DNA of 64,000 nucleotides from Spirosoma agri (GTDB taxonomy: Bacteria > Bacteroidota > Bacteroidia > Cytophagales > Spirosomataceae): the NCBI RefSeq assembly GCF_010747415.1, contig NZ_JAAGNZ010000009.1:1-64000 (forward strand). Direction: 5' to 3'. Under the pieces are notes generated by a model, which worked only from the letters and a program-made list of their open reading frames with translations, had not been told where the DNA came from and searched no databases. Shown in pieces: positions 25,422-36,522 of this stretch; positions within the stretch are counted from its first letter, which is position 1, and every line of letters begins with the position of its first letter. Position numbers and translations under genes: made by a program.

Positions 25422-26063
25422 TTAAGGTTTAGGGGCGTAGGCGCCTGTTTTGAGCCAGGTCGTCCAGGCTTTTTTAAATTCAGCGTGACTCATTGGGGGC
25501 AGTGTGCGCCCTTCGCCGGGATTCCAGCCCGCCAGAACCAACCCATCGTCGGCGTGTTCCAGCAGTTTTTCCATGTTCTTATTCCCGTTTTGCCGGGGAT
25601 CAACCAGTTGTTTGGCCAGTTGATGGGCCGTTCGCCCCTGAAAAACCATGCGCATGGTGGCAGGCGGTAAATGCCAGTCCGGGTTGCCCGGTGGGGTGTG
25701 CAAACCCGGCGTGTTGGTCGGCTGGTGGCAGTTAGCGCATTTCATGGCATAGATACCCTTTCCGTCCGTACCCCGTTGGGGACCCATCGTGTGCAGGTGA
25801 TTGTCGTCGCCCTGCAAAGGAATATCACCCGACGGATGGCAGTTCATGCAGCGCGGACTCATCAACACGTTGTAGACGTTGGCGAACGCCTTGACCGAGG
25901 TCACGCTATCCCTCCGGACCGGATCTTTTTTGATGGATGCAACTCGTAGGGCCGTACTCGTCCGTATTGAACTGGCGCGATCGGTATCCGGGATGAATGT
26001 TGAGGCCATAATGCCTGTCACCGACAGCAGAATGGCTAGGATATAGATTGTTCGTAAGGGCAT
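25422..26063 (-). CDS. Dihaem cytochrome c subunit of the oxidoreductase
   Basis: A 213-residue exported protein with an N-terminal hydrophobic helix (signal or anchor). Two haem c motifs are present: CMNCH near residue 77 and CANCH near residue 112. Methionines near MRMVFQG and LPPMSHAEF could be axial ligands. The gene lies between the 2Fe-2S and molybdopterin subunits, with 63 bp and 21 bp gaps. It matches proteins annotated as isoquinoline 1-oxidoreductase subunit. It should accept electrons in the periplasm and hand them to the respiratory chain. Confidence 0.88.
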   Translation of the reverse strand: MPLRTIYILAILLSVTGIMASTFIPDTDRASSIRTSTALRVASIKKDPVRRDSVTSVKAFANVYNVLMSPRCMNCHPSGDIPLQGDDNHLHTMGPQRGTDGKGIYAMKCANCHQPTNTPGLHTPPGNPDWHLPPATMRMVFQGRTAHQLAKQLVDPRQNGNKNMEKLLEHADDGLVLAGWNPGEGRTLPPMSHAEFKKAWTTWLKTGAYAPKP

Positions 26064-26126
26064 AGACTGACTGGCTTTCGTTTCAGCATGTATTTGTCGA
26101 TGTTGCGCTCAGCAACGTGCGTTGGT

Positions 26127-26615
26127 CTACTCATTTTTACCAACCTTCTGTTCGGCTCCGGCCGCTAGATGAATGGCTTTCCGAATGCGGGGATACGTAC
26201 CACACCGGCAGATATTGCCGGCCATAGCTGCGTCAATATCCGCATCGGTCGGGTTCGGATTCTCCCGCAGCAGCACCGCAGCCGACATGATCTGCCCGGA
26301 ATGACAATAGCCACACTGGGGCACGTCGATTTGTTGCCAGGCCTGTTGCAGGGGGTGGTCGTTGTGTTGAGAGAGCCCTTCGATGGTGACCACTTTCTGG
26401 CCGGCAGCGCGGCTTACTTTGGTGACGCACGACCGCACCGCTTCGCCGTTCAGGTGAACCGTGCAGGCCCCGCACTGGGCAACGCCACAACCGTACTTCG
26501 TTCCTTTCAGGCCCACCACGTCCCGGATGGCCCACAGCAGGGGCATTTGCGGATCGACATCAATCGATTGCTCGGTGCCATTGATTGTCAGCTTAATGTT
26601 TGCCATAGTAGTCAT
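26127..26615 (-). CDS. 2Fe-2S subunit (IorA-like) of the oxidoreductase
   Basis: A 162-residue protein with the two cluster motifs of the xanthine dehydrogenase family. The plant-type ferredoxin site is [16 protein letters not shown] near residue 43, and the second site is CGYCHSGQ near residue 100 with CRCGTYPR near residue 136. A second in-frame ATG at 26606 ([10 protein letters not shown]) is an equally good start. There is no signal, so it is probably co-exported with the Tat-bearing partner. It is the first gene of the six-gene minus-strand run that ends with the cupin. Confidence 0.93.
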   Translation of the reverse strand: MTTMANIKLTINGTEQSIDVDPQMPLLWAIRDVVGLKGTKYGCGVAQCGACTVHLNGEAVRSCVTKVSRAAGQKVVTIEGLSQHNDHPLQQAWQQIDVPQCGYCHSGQIMSAAVLLRENPNPTDADIDAAMAGNICRCGTYPRIRKAIHLAAGAEQKVGKNE

Positions 26616-26783
26616 GAGTTATAAAGCCATCGGGTCATCGCTGTTCATACGATAACAACGTATGCGCACTGCCTGTTTCTCTGTTTCGCTCGATAAAGTT
26701 ACTGATAGTAAGACAATTGGGTAGTGGTTGAGTTGCGCTTTTTACCACCGCAGGGTAGTCTCACACCAGTCGTGAAGAAATCC

Positions 26784-27803
<1,020 letters not shown>

Positions 27804-28451
27804 TTATTTCAACACGTTAATCGTACGCAACCATTGCTGCGCGTTTGTTTCGGCGGTTTTGGCTTTGTCTCCTTCGATAACCAGCAATTGACCATCCCGT
27901 TCCGAGCCGCCCCGCATGGTAAACCCGTCCAGTACGGTGCTGTTGGGGCACAATTCCTTTACCGTCTGGAACGTGCTGCCAATCCCATAGCCGCCGTTCG
28001 TATTAAACGGAATGACGGTTTTACCCCGGAGATCGTACTGACGCAGAAAGCTTTTCATGGGTGGGGGTAATTGCATGCCCCAGGTCGGAAAGCCAACGAA
28101 TACAATGTCGTATTGCTGAATGGTGTCGATTTTCGTCGTCAACGGAGGCAGAAAACCGGTTTCATTTTCCTTCGCCACCTGATCTACGGTAGCCCGGTAG
28201 TTTTCGGGGTAGGGTTTCGCTAAGTCAAGAGCGACTAACTTCCCGCCTACGTGCTTGTGAATGATTTCCGCGATTGCTTTCGTGTTTTTTGTCCGCGACA
28301 AATACACGATCAACACCTTGCCCGACAAGGCATTGGCCGGCTTTACGACTGGTTCACCAACAGCCGGAACACGCTCCGTTTGGGAAGAACAGGCCCCGAT
28401 CAACAGTAGGAATGCCAACAGGCTGTGCAGTATCATAGTGGTCCGTTTCAT
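27804..28451 (-). CDS. Flavodoxin-like lipoprotein
   Basis: A 215-residue protein with a lipoprotein signal ending LLIGAC (Cys21) and then a flavodoxin domain. The FMN phosphate loop is in VLIVYLSRTKNTKAIAEII near residue 46, with YDIVFVGFPTWGMQLPPPM near residue 114 and PFNTNGGYGIGSTF near residue 147. Most flavodoxins are cytoplasmic, so a lipid-anchored form points to periplasmic electron transfer. It lies between the aldo/keto reductase genes and is 36 bp from the following one. Possible partner: the exported oxidoreductase complex. Confidence 0.87.
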   Translation of the reverse strand: MKRTTMILHSLLAFLLLIGACSSQTERVPAVGEPVVKPANALSGKVLIVYLSRTKNTKAIAEIIHKHVGGKLVALDLAKPYPENYRATVDQVAKENETGFLPPLTTKIDTIQQYDIVFVGFPTWGMQLPPPMKSFLRQYDLRGKTVIPFNTNGGYGIGSTFQTVKELCPNSTVLDGFTMRGGSERDGQLLVIEGDKAKTAETNAQQWLRTINVLK

Positions 28452-28556
28452 TTACGTTATCAAAGGTGCTTACCCTTACCCTCGATCCTGGCTTATTCGG
28501 CATCGAATCACTTGACGGACGCCAGACTTCAGGGATGCCGAAAAGGGGATACCTGA

Positions 28557-29042
28557 TTAATGCTTGATGACGTGCGTGTCCCGAACGCTGCTAAATGTCA
28601 GGGCCAGCATTTTCCAGGCATTCGCTTGTTTTTGGTAGACTTCCGTAACGGTAAATTCCGTCTTGGCCTCACTACCCCGAACCATGGCTACCAGCGTAAT
28701 CCGACTCCAGATGATAGCCGTGTTGTTGCCAAACAGCTCCACCGCCGTATCGTGCACATCCGCGTTCTTGTACCAGATGCTTCCGGTTTTAATGATATCG
28801 AGTTCTTCGTCTTTTTTCCAGGTGCCACTCATGTGGACAAATTTTGCCTTATCGTCGAAAAGCTGGGCCAGTTTGTCGACATTCTTATCGGCCATCCACT
28901 GCCACTTTTGCTTGGAGAGATCAATAATTTCCTGCTGGGCTTTGGTGGGGGCTGGTGTCGAAGCGTTGGCCTGATTTGTCTGCGCAAACGATGCCTGTAT
29001 GCCTATCAGGAAGAAACACAAACCGAGAATTGATGCTTTCAT
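28557..29042 (-). CDS. Exported NTF2-like (DUF4440/SnoaL) protein, copy 2
   Basis: A 161-residue protein with a signal peptide ending SFAQ near residue 21 and an NTF2-like fold. SKQKWQWMADKNVDKLAQLF lies near residue 48, then KFVHMSGTW near residue 73 and a final strand pattern. It is a close paralogue of the next gene (29127-29612), sharing the KWQWMADKNVDKL block and FVHM-G-W. The two genes arose by tandem duplication. The family includes hydratases, isomerases and binding proteins; no catalytic residues can be assigned. Confidence 0.82.
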   Translation of the reverse strand: MKASILGLCFFLIGIQASFAQTNQANASTPAPTKAQQEIIDLSKQKWQWMADKNVDKLAQLFDDKAKFVHMSGTWKKDEELDIIKTGSIWYKNADVHDTAVELFGNNTAIIWSRITLVAMVRGSEAKTEFTVTEVYQKQANAWKMLALTFSSVRDTHVIKH

Positions 29043-29126
29043 GTAACAATTGATTTTAACGAGTGAATGCCTGTTTATTAAGCCTAGTTTGTCGTGTTCA
29101 CGACGATTTCCTGCGCAATAGTGCGC

Positions 29127-29612
29127 TTAGTTTTTAACGGGCCTCATCAGCCTGGAAAACGAGAGCTGTCCCATTTTCCAGTTACCGTTTTCCTTGATAT
29201 ATACTTCCGTCACCATAAATGGATTGGTCACCTCGTTTCCGCCCACGACGGCTACCAGGTCCATGTCACTGAGCAGGATGGCCGTATTACCAATCATGTT
29301 AAAGGTTGTGGCGTAGACTTTCGCTTGTTTGTACCAGATATTCCCGCTTTTGATGACCTCCAGTTCCCGACTCTTGCCCCAGCTGCCCCCCATGTGAACA
29401 AACATCGATTTTTCATCGAATAAGGTAGTCAGCTTGTCCACGTTTTTGTCGGCCATCCACTGCCATTTTTCCTTCGAGAGATTAATGACTTCCTGTTCCG
29501 CGTTGGCGCTACCGGTCGTAGCTGAGCCTGCATTTTGTGTTTGGGCGAAAGCCCCCTGTATACCAGCCATCAGCAAGCATAAGGTGATAAGCGATAGTTT
29601 CATGGAGTTCAA
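29127..29612 (-). CDS. Exported NTF2-like (DUF4440/SnoaL) protein, copy 1
   Basis: A 161-residue protein, the same length as its neighbour, with a signal peptide ending AFAQ near residue 24. The block KEKWQWMADKNVDKLTTLFD near residue 50 and FVHMGGSW near residue 75 match copy 2 closely, while the rest has diverged. It lies 120 bp after the DkgA-like reductase and 84 bp before copy 2. Likely periplasmic, function unknown. Confidence 0.82.
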   Translation of the reverse strand: MNSMKLSLITLCLLMAGIQGAFAQTQNAGSATTGSANAEQEVINLSKEKWQWMADKNVDKLTTLFDEKSMFVHMGGSWGKSRELEVIKSGNIWYKQAKVYATTFNMIGNTAILLSDMDLVAVVGGNEVTNPFMVTEVYIKENGNWKMGQLSFSRLMRPVKN

Positions 29613-29732
29613 GGTAAAGGATTAGAAAATTGACTAATTAGATCTTACGTCATTCGCTGCGCCGACAGGGCCGTTGCGGCCAAAAGCATGACGTGTTTTT
29701 GATCAGGCCCGCCTGTAGCCGTCGTGAAATGT

Positions 29733-30590
<858 letters not shown>

Positions 30591-30709
30591 TTACGTTGAT
30601 GATACAAAGGTCTGCTCATTTTCTGGCCTGCGTGGTATACAGATTACGGGTATTACTACCATTATTACTGATTCGCGTTTAGGCATCTGGTAGGGTAGTC
30701 AGAAAACGA

Positions 30710-30717
30710 TAATTTTG
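30710..30717 (+). promoter_or_regulatory. Probable -7 element of the AraC gene
   Basis: TAATTTTG fits TAnnTTTG and ends 20 nt before the ATG at 30738. The upstream -33 position has CTGG in place of TTTG at the right distance, so the match is partial. Confidence 0.45.
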
Positions 30718-30737
30718 AGACAATAACCAAGCGTGCT

Positions 30738-31652
30738 ATGGATACCCTGCGACGATTCGAGACAATCAATGAGTACAACGCCTTCAATAACAACGAAACC
30801 CGGCATCCGCTGGTCAGCGTCGTCGATCTGTCAAAGGCCGATCCCCGACAGGGCTCCCGGATGTATTTTGGGTTCTACACCATTTTTTTGAAAGAGGTCA
30901 GATGCGGGGATCTGGTGTATGGGCGGCATACGTATGATTACCAGGAAGGCACACTGGTATTTATGGCACCGGGTCAGGTTGCCGGGGTGAACAGCAACGG
31001 GGAAACGTACCAGCCAAAAGGGTACGCGCTGGTCTTCCATCCCGATCTGATTCATGGAACGGCGCTGGGACGACATATTCAGGAGTATAGTTTTTTTGGT
31101 TACCAGTTCTACGAAGCGCTGCATTTATCGGGCCGGGAACGGCAGATCGTGCTGGACTGTTTTTCCAAGATCGAGTATGAACTGGAACACGCCATCGATA
31201 AGCACAGCAAACGACTGATCGTATCCACGATCGAGCTATTTCTGGGGTATTGCACCCGGTTTTATGATCGGCAGTTCATCACGCGGGAAACGGCCCACAA
31301 AGGCATCCTGGAACGGTTCGAGACGTTGTTGAACACCTATTTTCAGGCCGATAAACCGCAGACGTTAGGGCTGCCGACTGTTACCTACTGCGCGGGTGAA
31401 CTGAGTTTATCGGCCAATTATTTCGGGGATCTGATCAAAAAAGAAACGGGCAAAACCGCGCAGGAATACATCCAGGCGAAAGTGATCGAACTGGCCAAAG
31501 AACAAATAGTCGATCAGAACAAAACCGTGAGTCAGATAGCCTACGACCTGGGCTTCAAGTATCCCCAGCATTTCAACCGCTTATTCAAACAGCGTGTTGG
31601 GCAGTCCCCCAATGAATATCGTCGAACCGCCGATGTTGACGCGCCACTCTAA
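30738..31652 (+). CDS. AraC-family transcriptional regulator
   Basis: A 304-residue regulator: an N-terminal cupin-like effector region (GDLVYGRHTYDYQEGTLVFM near residue 55 and GYALVFHPDLIHG near residue 95), then a C-terminal AraC DNA-binding domain at about 200-298. Two helix-turn-helix parts are seen: LSLSANYFGDLIKKETGKTA and VSQIAYDLGFKYPQHFNRLF. It is divergent from the DkgA-like gene. The family member pattern in Bacteroidota is a regulator of the adjoining redox genes, with aldehydes or quinones as likely effectors. Confidence 0.93.
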   Translation: MDTLRRFETINEYNAFNNNETRHPLVSVVDLSKADPRQGSRMYFGFYTIFLKEVRCGDLVYGRHTYDYQEGTLVFMAPGQVAGVNSNGETYQPKGYALVFHPDLIHGTALGRHIQEYSFFGYQFYEALHLSGRERQIVLDCFSKIEYELEHAIDKHSKRLIVSTIELFLGYCTRFYDRQFITRETAHKGILERFETLLNTYFQADKPQTLGLPTVTYCAGELSLSANYFGDLIKKETGKTAQEYIQAKVIELAKEQIVDQNKTVSQIAYDLGFKYPQHFNRLFKQRVGQSPNEYRRTADVDAPL

Positions 31653-31718
31653 GTGATCGTCCCTAAGGTCTCATCTGGTGAGCACGTTGACCAGCGCAGG
31701 AGCCGATTACGCGAAAGC

Positions 31719-31768
31719 AACGCCCAACAGAGTAGCGAATGAATTGGCAGGCTGGGCGTTAGTTTATT
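31719..31768 (+). terminator. Candidate terminator of the AraC gene
   Basis: AACGCCCA (31719-31726) pairs with TGGGCGTT (31753-31760), followed by the T-rich AGTTTATTT. The loop is long at 26 nt, which lowers confidence. Confidence 0.4.
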
Positions 31769-32227
31769 TGGCTTCTGCATTGCCACACAGGCTTTTCGCG
31801 ACACCTCACTTACGCAGCAGGCAGTACCACAGATAGCAACACTCCGCTACCAGCTAACCGAGCTTCAACAATGGGTGCGGCACTGGATCGGGGGTAGCTC
31901 ATGACATGGAAGAAATCGGTTGAACGACGATTCGCTGGCAGGGTCCTGTATGAAAACGTCATGGGATGCCGTGATATACAAAGCTAGAATCACTGTTTAC
32001 AACTGGGAGCTGAACAACTCATTTTTCGTCCCGCTTCCTCCAGAACGAACCCTCGAATCTCGAAGAAAAGCTCCGGGATGGTCCGGTAAAACAGTCTCAA
32101 CGGCCTGGACGCAACCCCTGCCTCTTACTCCATAAGCCATACGCCGTATCCGGTTGGACAACGCTGGGCGGAAATCGCACTAGCCTGGCACTTATTAACC
32201 GATTTCTTCTCATATATTTACTTATTC

Positions 32228-32251
32228 ATCTGAAACAATCCCGTTTCAGAT
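32228..32251. promoter_or_regulatory. Inverted repeat upstream of the hybrid regulator
   Basis: ATCTGAAAC and GTTTCAGAT form perfect 9-bp arms with a 6-bp spacer, ending 29 bp before the ATG at 32281. It may be an operator or part of the 5' leader. No protein partner can be named. Confidence 0.45.
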
Positions 32252-32280
32252 AACAAACAATCGATCCGATTTTGTGAACA

Positions 32281-35200
32281 ATGGGGCAGCGTACTAGTCG
32301 GTCGGGGTTGATGACCCTGGCCCTATATCTGGGGTGGTTGACGGCTCTACTGGCGACCCAATCCCTGGGTGCTCAATCCCTAAGCTTACCCAAACCCGAG
32401 CTAATTACGGCCCGGCAGGGCTTACCGCAGGCCTTTGTACCCGCCATCCTACAGGACAAACGGGGCTTCATCTGGATGGCTACCCGCGACGGGCTATGCC
32501 GCTACGATGGCTACTCGTTTCGGGTGTTTCAGCCCGCAGCCGACGGACGTCCCTCGCTTTCCTCACCGGGACTGACCAACCTGACCAGTGCTCCCGATGG
32601 GTACATCTGGATTCAGAATGACCAGTTCGGCCTCGACGGATTCGACCCTGTTCGGGAAACCTTTACCAATCTATCCCGCCAACCGGCTTACCGGCAAGTC
32701 TTCGGCCAGGATACACTCCTGACCATCTATCCTGATACCCACCGTCGACTCTGGCTCATCTTTCGTCGGGGGGGGCTGGCGCGCTATGACCGGGATACGC
32801 ACCGCTTCGTTCGGTATCCGCACCGAGCGGGCCAATCGACGTCACCCAGTAGCAATACCATCACGTCGGTCCTGGAGGATAGCCGGGGACAACTCTGGCT
32901 GGCCACTCCTCACGGTCTGGACCGCTTCGAGCCGTCAACGGACGGATTTAGCCATGTGGCTTATCCGACGGCCATAAAAACACCCGTCCAGCAGCTCTAC
33001 CGACGGGCGAACGGGGAACTCTGGCTGTGCAGCGATCGTCAGCTGGCGCGCTGGAATCCAGCTACGGGTGAAACTCACGTATATCCCCTGGCGTGGGTCA
33101 ATCAACTGGCCAGCTGGACCCACCAACTGACAACCGACAGTCAGGGTACGGAGTATATCAACCTGGGACGGCAGCTGTTCCGCTATACGGACGCTCAGGG
33201 CTTACAGCCGCTGCATATACCCGACGGAGCTACTCAGTATGTTTCCCTGTTCATCGACCGATCCGACGTGCTCTGGCTGGGGACCGATCTGGCGGGCGTG
33301 CATAAGATCAACCTTCGGGCACCGGCTTTCCAAAATCGGCCCTATCAGCGTTCATTTGTTCAGGACTGGCTCACCGACTACGCGCACCTACCGGCCAGCC
33401 GGCTACCGACCGGACTGGCGCATACTTCTCCCTATAACTTCCGGGTAACCACCGACGCCGAGGGGCAACTCTGGTTCGCCGTGGGGGGCACTCCGCTCTA
33501 CCGGCTCAACCCGGCTACGCATCAGCTGACCACCGTCGCGGGGCCCGCTACCCTGCGCGACTATCGGCTGGAACGACCTACCTTACTGGCCACGGACCCA
33601 GCTGGCATGGTATGGGTTGTGCACCCCGACTGGACGGGTTACTACGATACGAGACAAAATCGATGGGTTCGGTTTGCGCATCCCTTCCAGACTTCCATTC
33701 GGTCGGCCATGCTCCAGGCGGTCGTTGACCGTCGGGCGGTATGGATTGCCACCGCTAGCACGGGTCTGTACCGGGTCGACCGGCGCAGTGGACAGGTCCG
33801 GCATTACCAACGGCAGTCCCGTGATTCCACCTCCCTGAGCAGCGATAACCTCTACTGGCTCAACGCCGATCCACTGGATACGAATCGACTCTGGATCGGT
33901 ACCTTTGGGGGAGGGCTCTGCCAGTTCGATAAACGCACCGGACGTAGCGTACGATTCACCACCCGACAGGGCTTGCCCAACAACGTGGTTTACGCGGCTG
34001 TTCCCGACCGGTGGGGGTCCGTTTGGCTGGCTACCAATCAGGGACTGGGCCAACTCAACCGAGCCACCGGACGCATCCGGGTCTACCGGCAGGAAGACGG
34101 GCTGGGGGCCGACGAATTTAACCGCTTCCACGCCGTATCCATGCCCGGAATTGCCTTGCGGGATTCGAACGTTGTTGGACCGACACCCGGCTCAGCGGCA
34201 GTCCGTGGTCCGGCATTCCGTGGTCCGGCATTCCGGCGTAACGGAATCAGCGACGAGCGTATCGTCTTGGGGAACATTTCGGGACTGGTTGGCTTCGACC
34301 CCCGCACCATTCGTCCCGACACGTTTCAGCCGGAGGTACAGCTTTCGGACATCCTGGTCAACAACCGGTCCCTACTGGATTCATTACCAGCTGCAATCCC
34401 GTTCGACTCGCTTCACCAGTTGACGTTGCCTCATGACCAGAACTTCATCACGATTCGCTTTGCCGCCATGCAGTACAATCGGCTGGGGCAGGCGGTATAC
34501 CGTTACCGGCTGGCGGGTTTATCGCCAGGTTGGGTGGTCACCCAGCGGCCGGAAGCTATTTTCACCGCCCTCGCCCCCGGTTGCTACCGGTTAACTATTC
34601 AGGCGGCCAACACGGCAGGCCAATGGAGCCGTCATGTGCGTAGCCTGTCGATAACGATCGATCCCCCCTGGTGGCGGAGTGGGTGGGCTTATCTGGTATA
34701 CGCACTGGTGGGGATTGGGTTGCTCGCTGGGTTTAGTCGTTACCGGTCTCGTCAACAGCAGGCGCAACAGGACCAGCGGGACCGCCAGCGGGAAGCGGAA
34801 CAATTGCGAGTCGTCGATGAGCTGAAAACCCGGTTCTTCGCCAATATCACCCACGAGTTCCGCACCCCCCTGACGCTGATCTTATCACCCCTCGAAACGC
34901 TGATCGCCGACCTGCGACAGACCCGGTACGGCGAACGGCTGTCCCTGGTGGAACGCAATGCCCGGCAATTGCTGGGCCTGATCAACCAGCTTATGGAGCT
35001 GGCTCGACTGGACGCCCGGATGATGCAGGTAACCCCCGTGCGGGGGCGGCCCGACGAGGTGGTGGCCGGGCTGGTACAAACCTTTGCCCAGGTCGCCGAG
35101 GCCCGGTCGGTGCAATTGATTTACCGGCCCCAGGAAATGGGTTTATTCTGGTTTGACGCCGATAAGCTGGAGCGCATCGTCATCAATCTGCTGGCCAATG

Positions 35201-36393
35201 CCCTCAAGTTTACCCCCTCGGGCAGCGTCACGGTAACCCTGAGCCCCATCACTACGGGTACGGACTCCCCGGTACCGGGTCTTCAACTGAGCGTCGCCGA
35301 TACGGGTATCGGTATTGCCGCCGATCAGTTACCTCACCTCTTTAAGCGGTTCTATCAGGTCGGCTCACCCGACGACGGGGGGGCATTGGGGTGTGCTCAA
35401 CCCCGCGCTCGCGACTACCAGCCGGGCAGTGGTATTGGCTTGGCGTTGGTCAAGGAACTCATCGATGTTCAGGGCGGACAGATTCGGGTCGACAGCCAAC
35501 CGGGCCGGGGTACGACAGTCTACGTTGAGTTGCCTTATCCACCGGTGACCGACAGCTTACCTGAGCCATTACTGACTCCCCAGGCAACCCCGCCGGTGGG
35601 CGAATCCGGGGGCTTCACCCCTCAGGAGACCGAACCGGCGATGATTCTGCTGGTGGAGGACAACGATGATCTGGCTCAGTTCATCGGTCAGAGTTTGCCC
35701 CCGCACTACCAGCTGCATCGGGCCAACGATGGGCTGGATGGGTTGGAGCAGGCCCGGCGGCTGATGCCCGACCTGATCATCAGCGATGTGATGATGCCCC
35801 GCCTGGATGGCTACGCGCTCTGCCAGCGACTGAAAAGCGATATGACGACCGACCACATTCCCCTGCTGCTGCTGACGGCTAAGGTAAGCCTGGAAAGTCG
35901 GATGCAGGGACTGGCGATGGGAGCCGATGAGTACCTGGCCAAGCCCTTTCATTTGCCCGAACTACTCCTGCGCATCAACAACCTGCTGGCGACCCGGCGC
36001 CGGTTGCGTGAGCGACTACAACACCAGCTGACGGCGCCGGTCCCTGATCCAGCCGCACTCGTTCATCTACCCTTCGTGGAAACGCTGCAACGGTTATTGG
36101 ATCAGCACCTGGCCGAAGCGGGCTTCGGGGTCGATCAACTGGCCGCCGGGGCTGACTTGAGCCGGATGCAGTTACACCGCAAACTTAAATCGCTGACGGG
36201 TCTGACGACCACCGAGTTTATGCGGACCTACCGGTTGCAGCAGGCCCTGCCGCTGCTGGCCCGGGGCCTGTCGGTTAGCCAGGCGGCCTACGCGGTAGGC
36301 TTCGAGAACCCCTCTTATTTTGGTCAATGCTTCCGGGAGCTGTTTGGGTACCCCCCTTCGGATTATGGGACTACCCTGACGGAGCGAGCCTAA
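32281..36393 (+). CDS. Hybrid two-component system regulator (HTCS) with AraC output
   Basis: A 1370-residue one-protein signal system. Signal peptide at 1-31; a periplasmic sensor of two-component propeller repeats at about 40-690 (repeated GxxWxA-like units such as KRGFIWMATRDGLCRYDG); a Y_Y_Y domain at about 700-775; one transmembrane helix at about 790-812; HisKA with His858 in THEFRTP; ATPase with INLLANALKFTPSG and GSGIGLALVKELID at about 950-1090; a receiver domain from about 1120 with Asp1169 in ISDVMMPR; and a C-terminal AraC domain at about 1290-1366. These proteins usually sense oligosaccharides and turn on polysaccharide-use loci. Here the following gene is a giant secreted protein rather than a susCD pair. 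The ATPase G-box is split by an unusual 17-residue insertion. Confidence 0.96.
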   Translation: MGQRTSRSGLMTLALYLGWLTALLATQSLGAQSLSLPKPELITARQGLPQAFVPAILQDKRGFIWMATRDGLCRYDGYSFRVFQPAADGRPSLSSPGLTNLTSAPDGYIWIQNDQFGLDGFDPVRETFTNLSRQPAYRQVFGQDTLLTIYPDTHRRLWLIFRRGGLARYDRDTHRFVRYPHRAGQSTSPSSNTITSVLEDSRGQLWLATPHGLDRFEPSTDGFSHVAYPTAIKTPVQQLYRRANGELWLCSDRQLARWNPATGETHVYPLAWVNQLASWTHQLTTDSQGTEYINLGRQLFRYTDAQGLQPLHIPDGATQYVSLFIDRSDVLWLGTDLAGVHKINLRAPAFQNRPYQRSFVQDWLTDYAHLPASRLPTGLAHTSPYNFRVTTDAEGQLWFAVGGTPLYRLNPATHQLTTVAGPATLRDYRLERPTLLATDPAGMVWVVHPDWTGYYDTRQNRWVRFAHPFQTSIRSAMLQAVVDRRAVWIATASTGLYRVDRRSGQVRHYQRQSRDSTSLSSDNLYWLNADPLDTNRLWIGTFGGGLCQFDKRTGRSVRFTTRQGLPNNVVYAAVPDRWGSVWLATNQGLGQLNRATGRIRVYRQEDGLGADEFNRFHAVSMPGIALRDSNVVGPTPGSAAVRGPAFRGPAFRRNGISDERIVLGNISGLVGFDPRTIRPDTFQPEVQLSDILVNNRSLLDSLPAAIPFDSLHQLTLPHDQNFITIRFAAMQYNRLGQAVYRYRLAGLSPGWVVTQRPEAIFTALAPGCYRLTIQAANTAGQWSRHVRSLSITIDPPWWRSGWAYLVYALVGIGLLAGFSRYRSRQQQAQQDQRDRQREAEQLRVVDELKTRFFANITHEFRTPLTLILSPLETLIADLRQTRYGERLSLVERNARQLLGLINQLMELARLDARMMQVTPVRGRPDEVVAGLVQTFAQVAEARSVQLIYRPQEMGLFWFDADKLERIVINLLANALKFTPSGSVTVTLSPITTGTDSPVPGLQLSVADTGIGIAADQLPHLFKRFYQVGSPDDGGALGCAQPRARDYQPGSGIGLALVKELIDVQGGQIRVDSQPGRGTTVYVELPYPPVTDSLPEPLLTPQATPPVGESGGFTPQETEPAMILLVEDNDDLAQFIGQSLPPHYQLHRANDGLDGLEQARRLMPDLIISDVMMPRLDGYALCQRLKSDMTTDHIPLLLLTAKVSLESRMQGLAMGADEYLAKPFHLPELLLRINNLLATRRRLRERLQHQLTAPVPDPAALVHLPFVETLQRLLDQHLAEAGFGVDQLAAGADLSRMQLHRKLKSLTGLTTTEFMRTYRLQQALPLLARGLSVSQAAYAVGFENPSYFGQCFRELFGYPPSDYGTTLTERA
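34203..34232 (+). repeat. 15-bp tandem duplication inside the hybrid regulator
   Basis: CCGTGGTCCGGCATT occurs twice in a row (34203-34217 and 34218-34232), giving RGPAF twice in the protein at about residues 642-651. It lies in a Pro/Gly/Ala-rich loop of the propeller and keeps the frame. Confidence 0.85.
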
Positions 36394-36425
36394 AAAAACC
36401 GTCTTTTTTTCGCTTTTTAGCTATA

Positions 36426-36467
36426 ATGTTACAATAGTGAGAGTCGATGTTACAATGGTGAGAGTCT
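36426..36467 (+). promoter_or_regulatory. Two 21-bp direct repeats, probable operator
   Basis: Units 36426-36446 and 36447-36467 share 19 of 21 bases (ATGTTACAATRGTGAGAGTC plus one base). They abut without spacer, so the period is two helical turns, the register used by AraC-family dimers. They lie 17 bp before a TAnnTTTG element and 55 bp before the ATG at 36523, and just after the AraC-ended regulator. Confidence 0.7.
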
Positions 36468-36484
36468 GGTAATCAGGCGTGTAG

Positions 36485-36492
36485 TAGCTTTG
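36485..36492 (+). promoter_or_regulatory. Probable -7 element of the giant secreted gene
   Basis: TAGCTTTG matches TAnnTTTG and ends 30 nt before the ATG at 36523. A clear TTTG -33 element is missing at 19-21 bp upstream, in keeping with an activator-dependent promoter. Confidence 0.6.
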
Positions 36493-36522
36493 CGGTCAGT
36501 CAACCCAAACAAATTATCCGTT

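Larger units (their letters stand above)
31653..32280. other. Intergenic region, 628 bp
   Basis: It holds a weak terminator near 31719-31768 and an inverted repeat at 32228-32251 before the hybrid regulator. A frame of 71 codons at 31920 has no family features and is not called. Confidence 0.55.

Noticed and set aside
31920-32135. 71-codon plus-strand frame between AraC and hybrid regulator
   Set aside because: No family features, poor codon pattern by eye and no promoter-like element.
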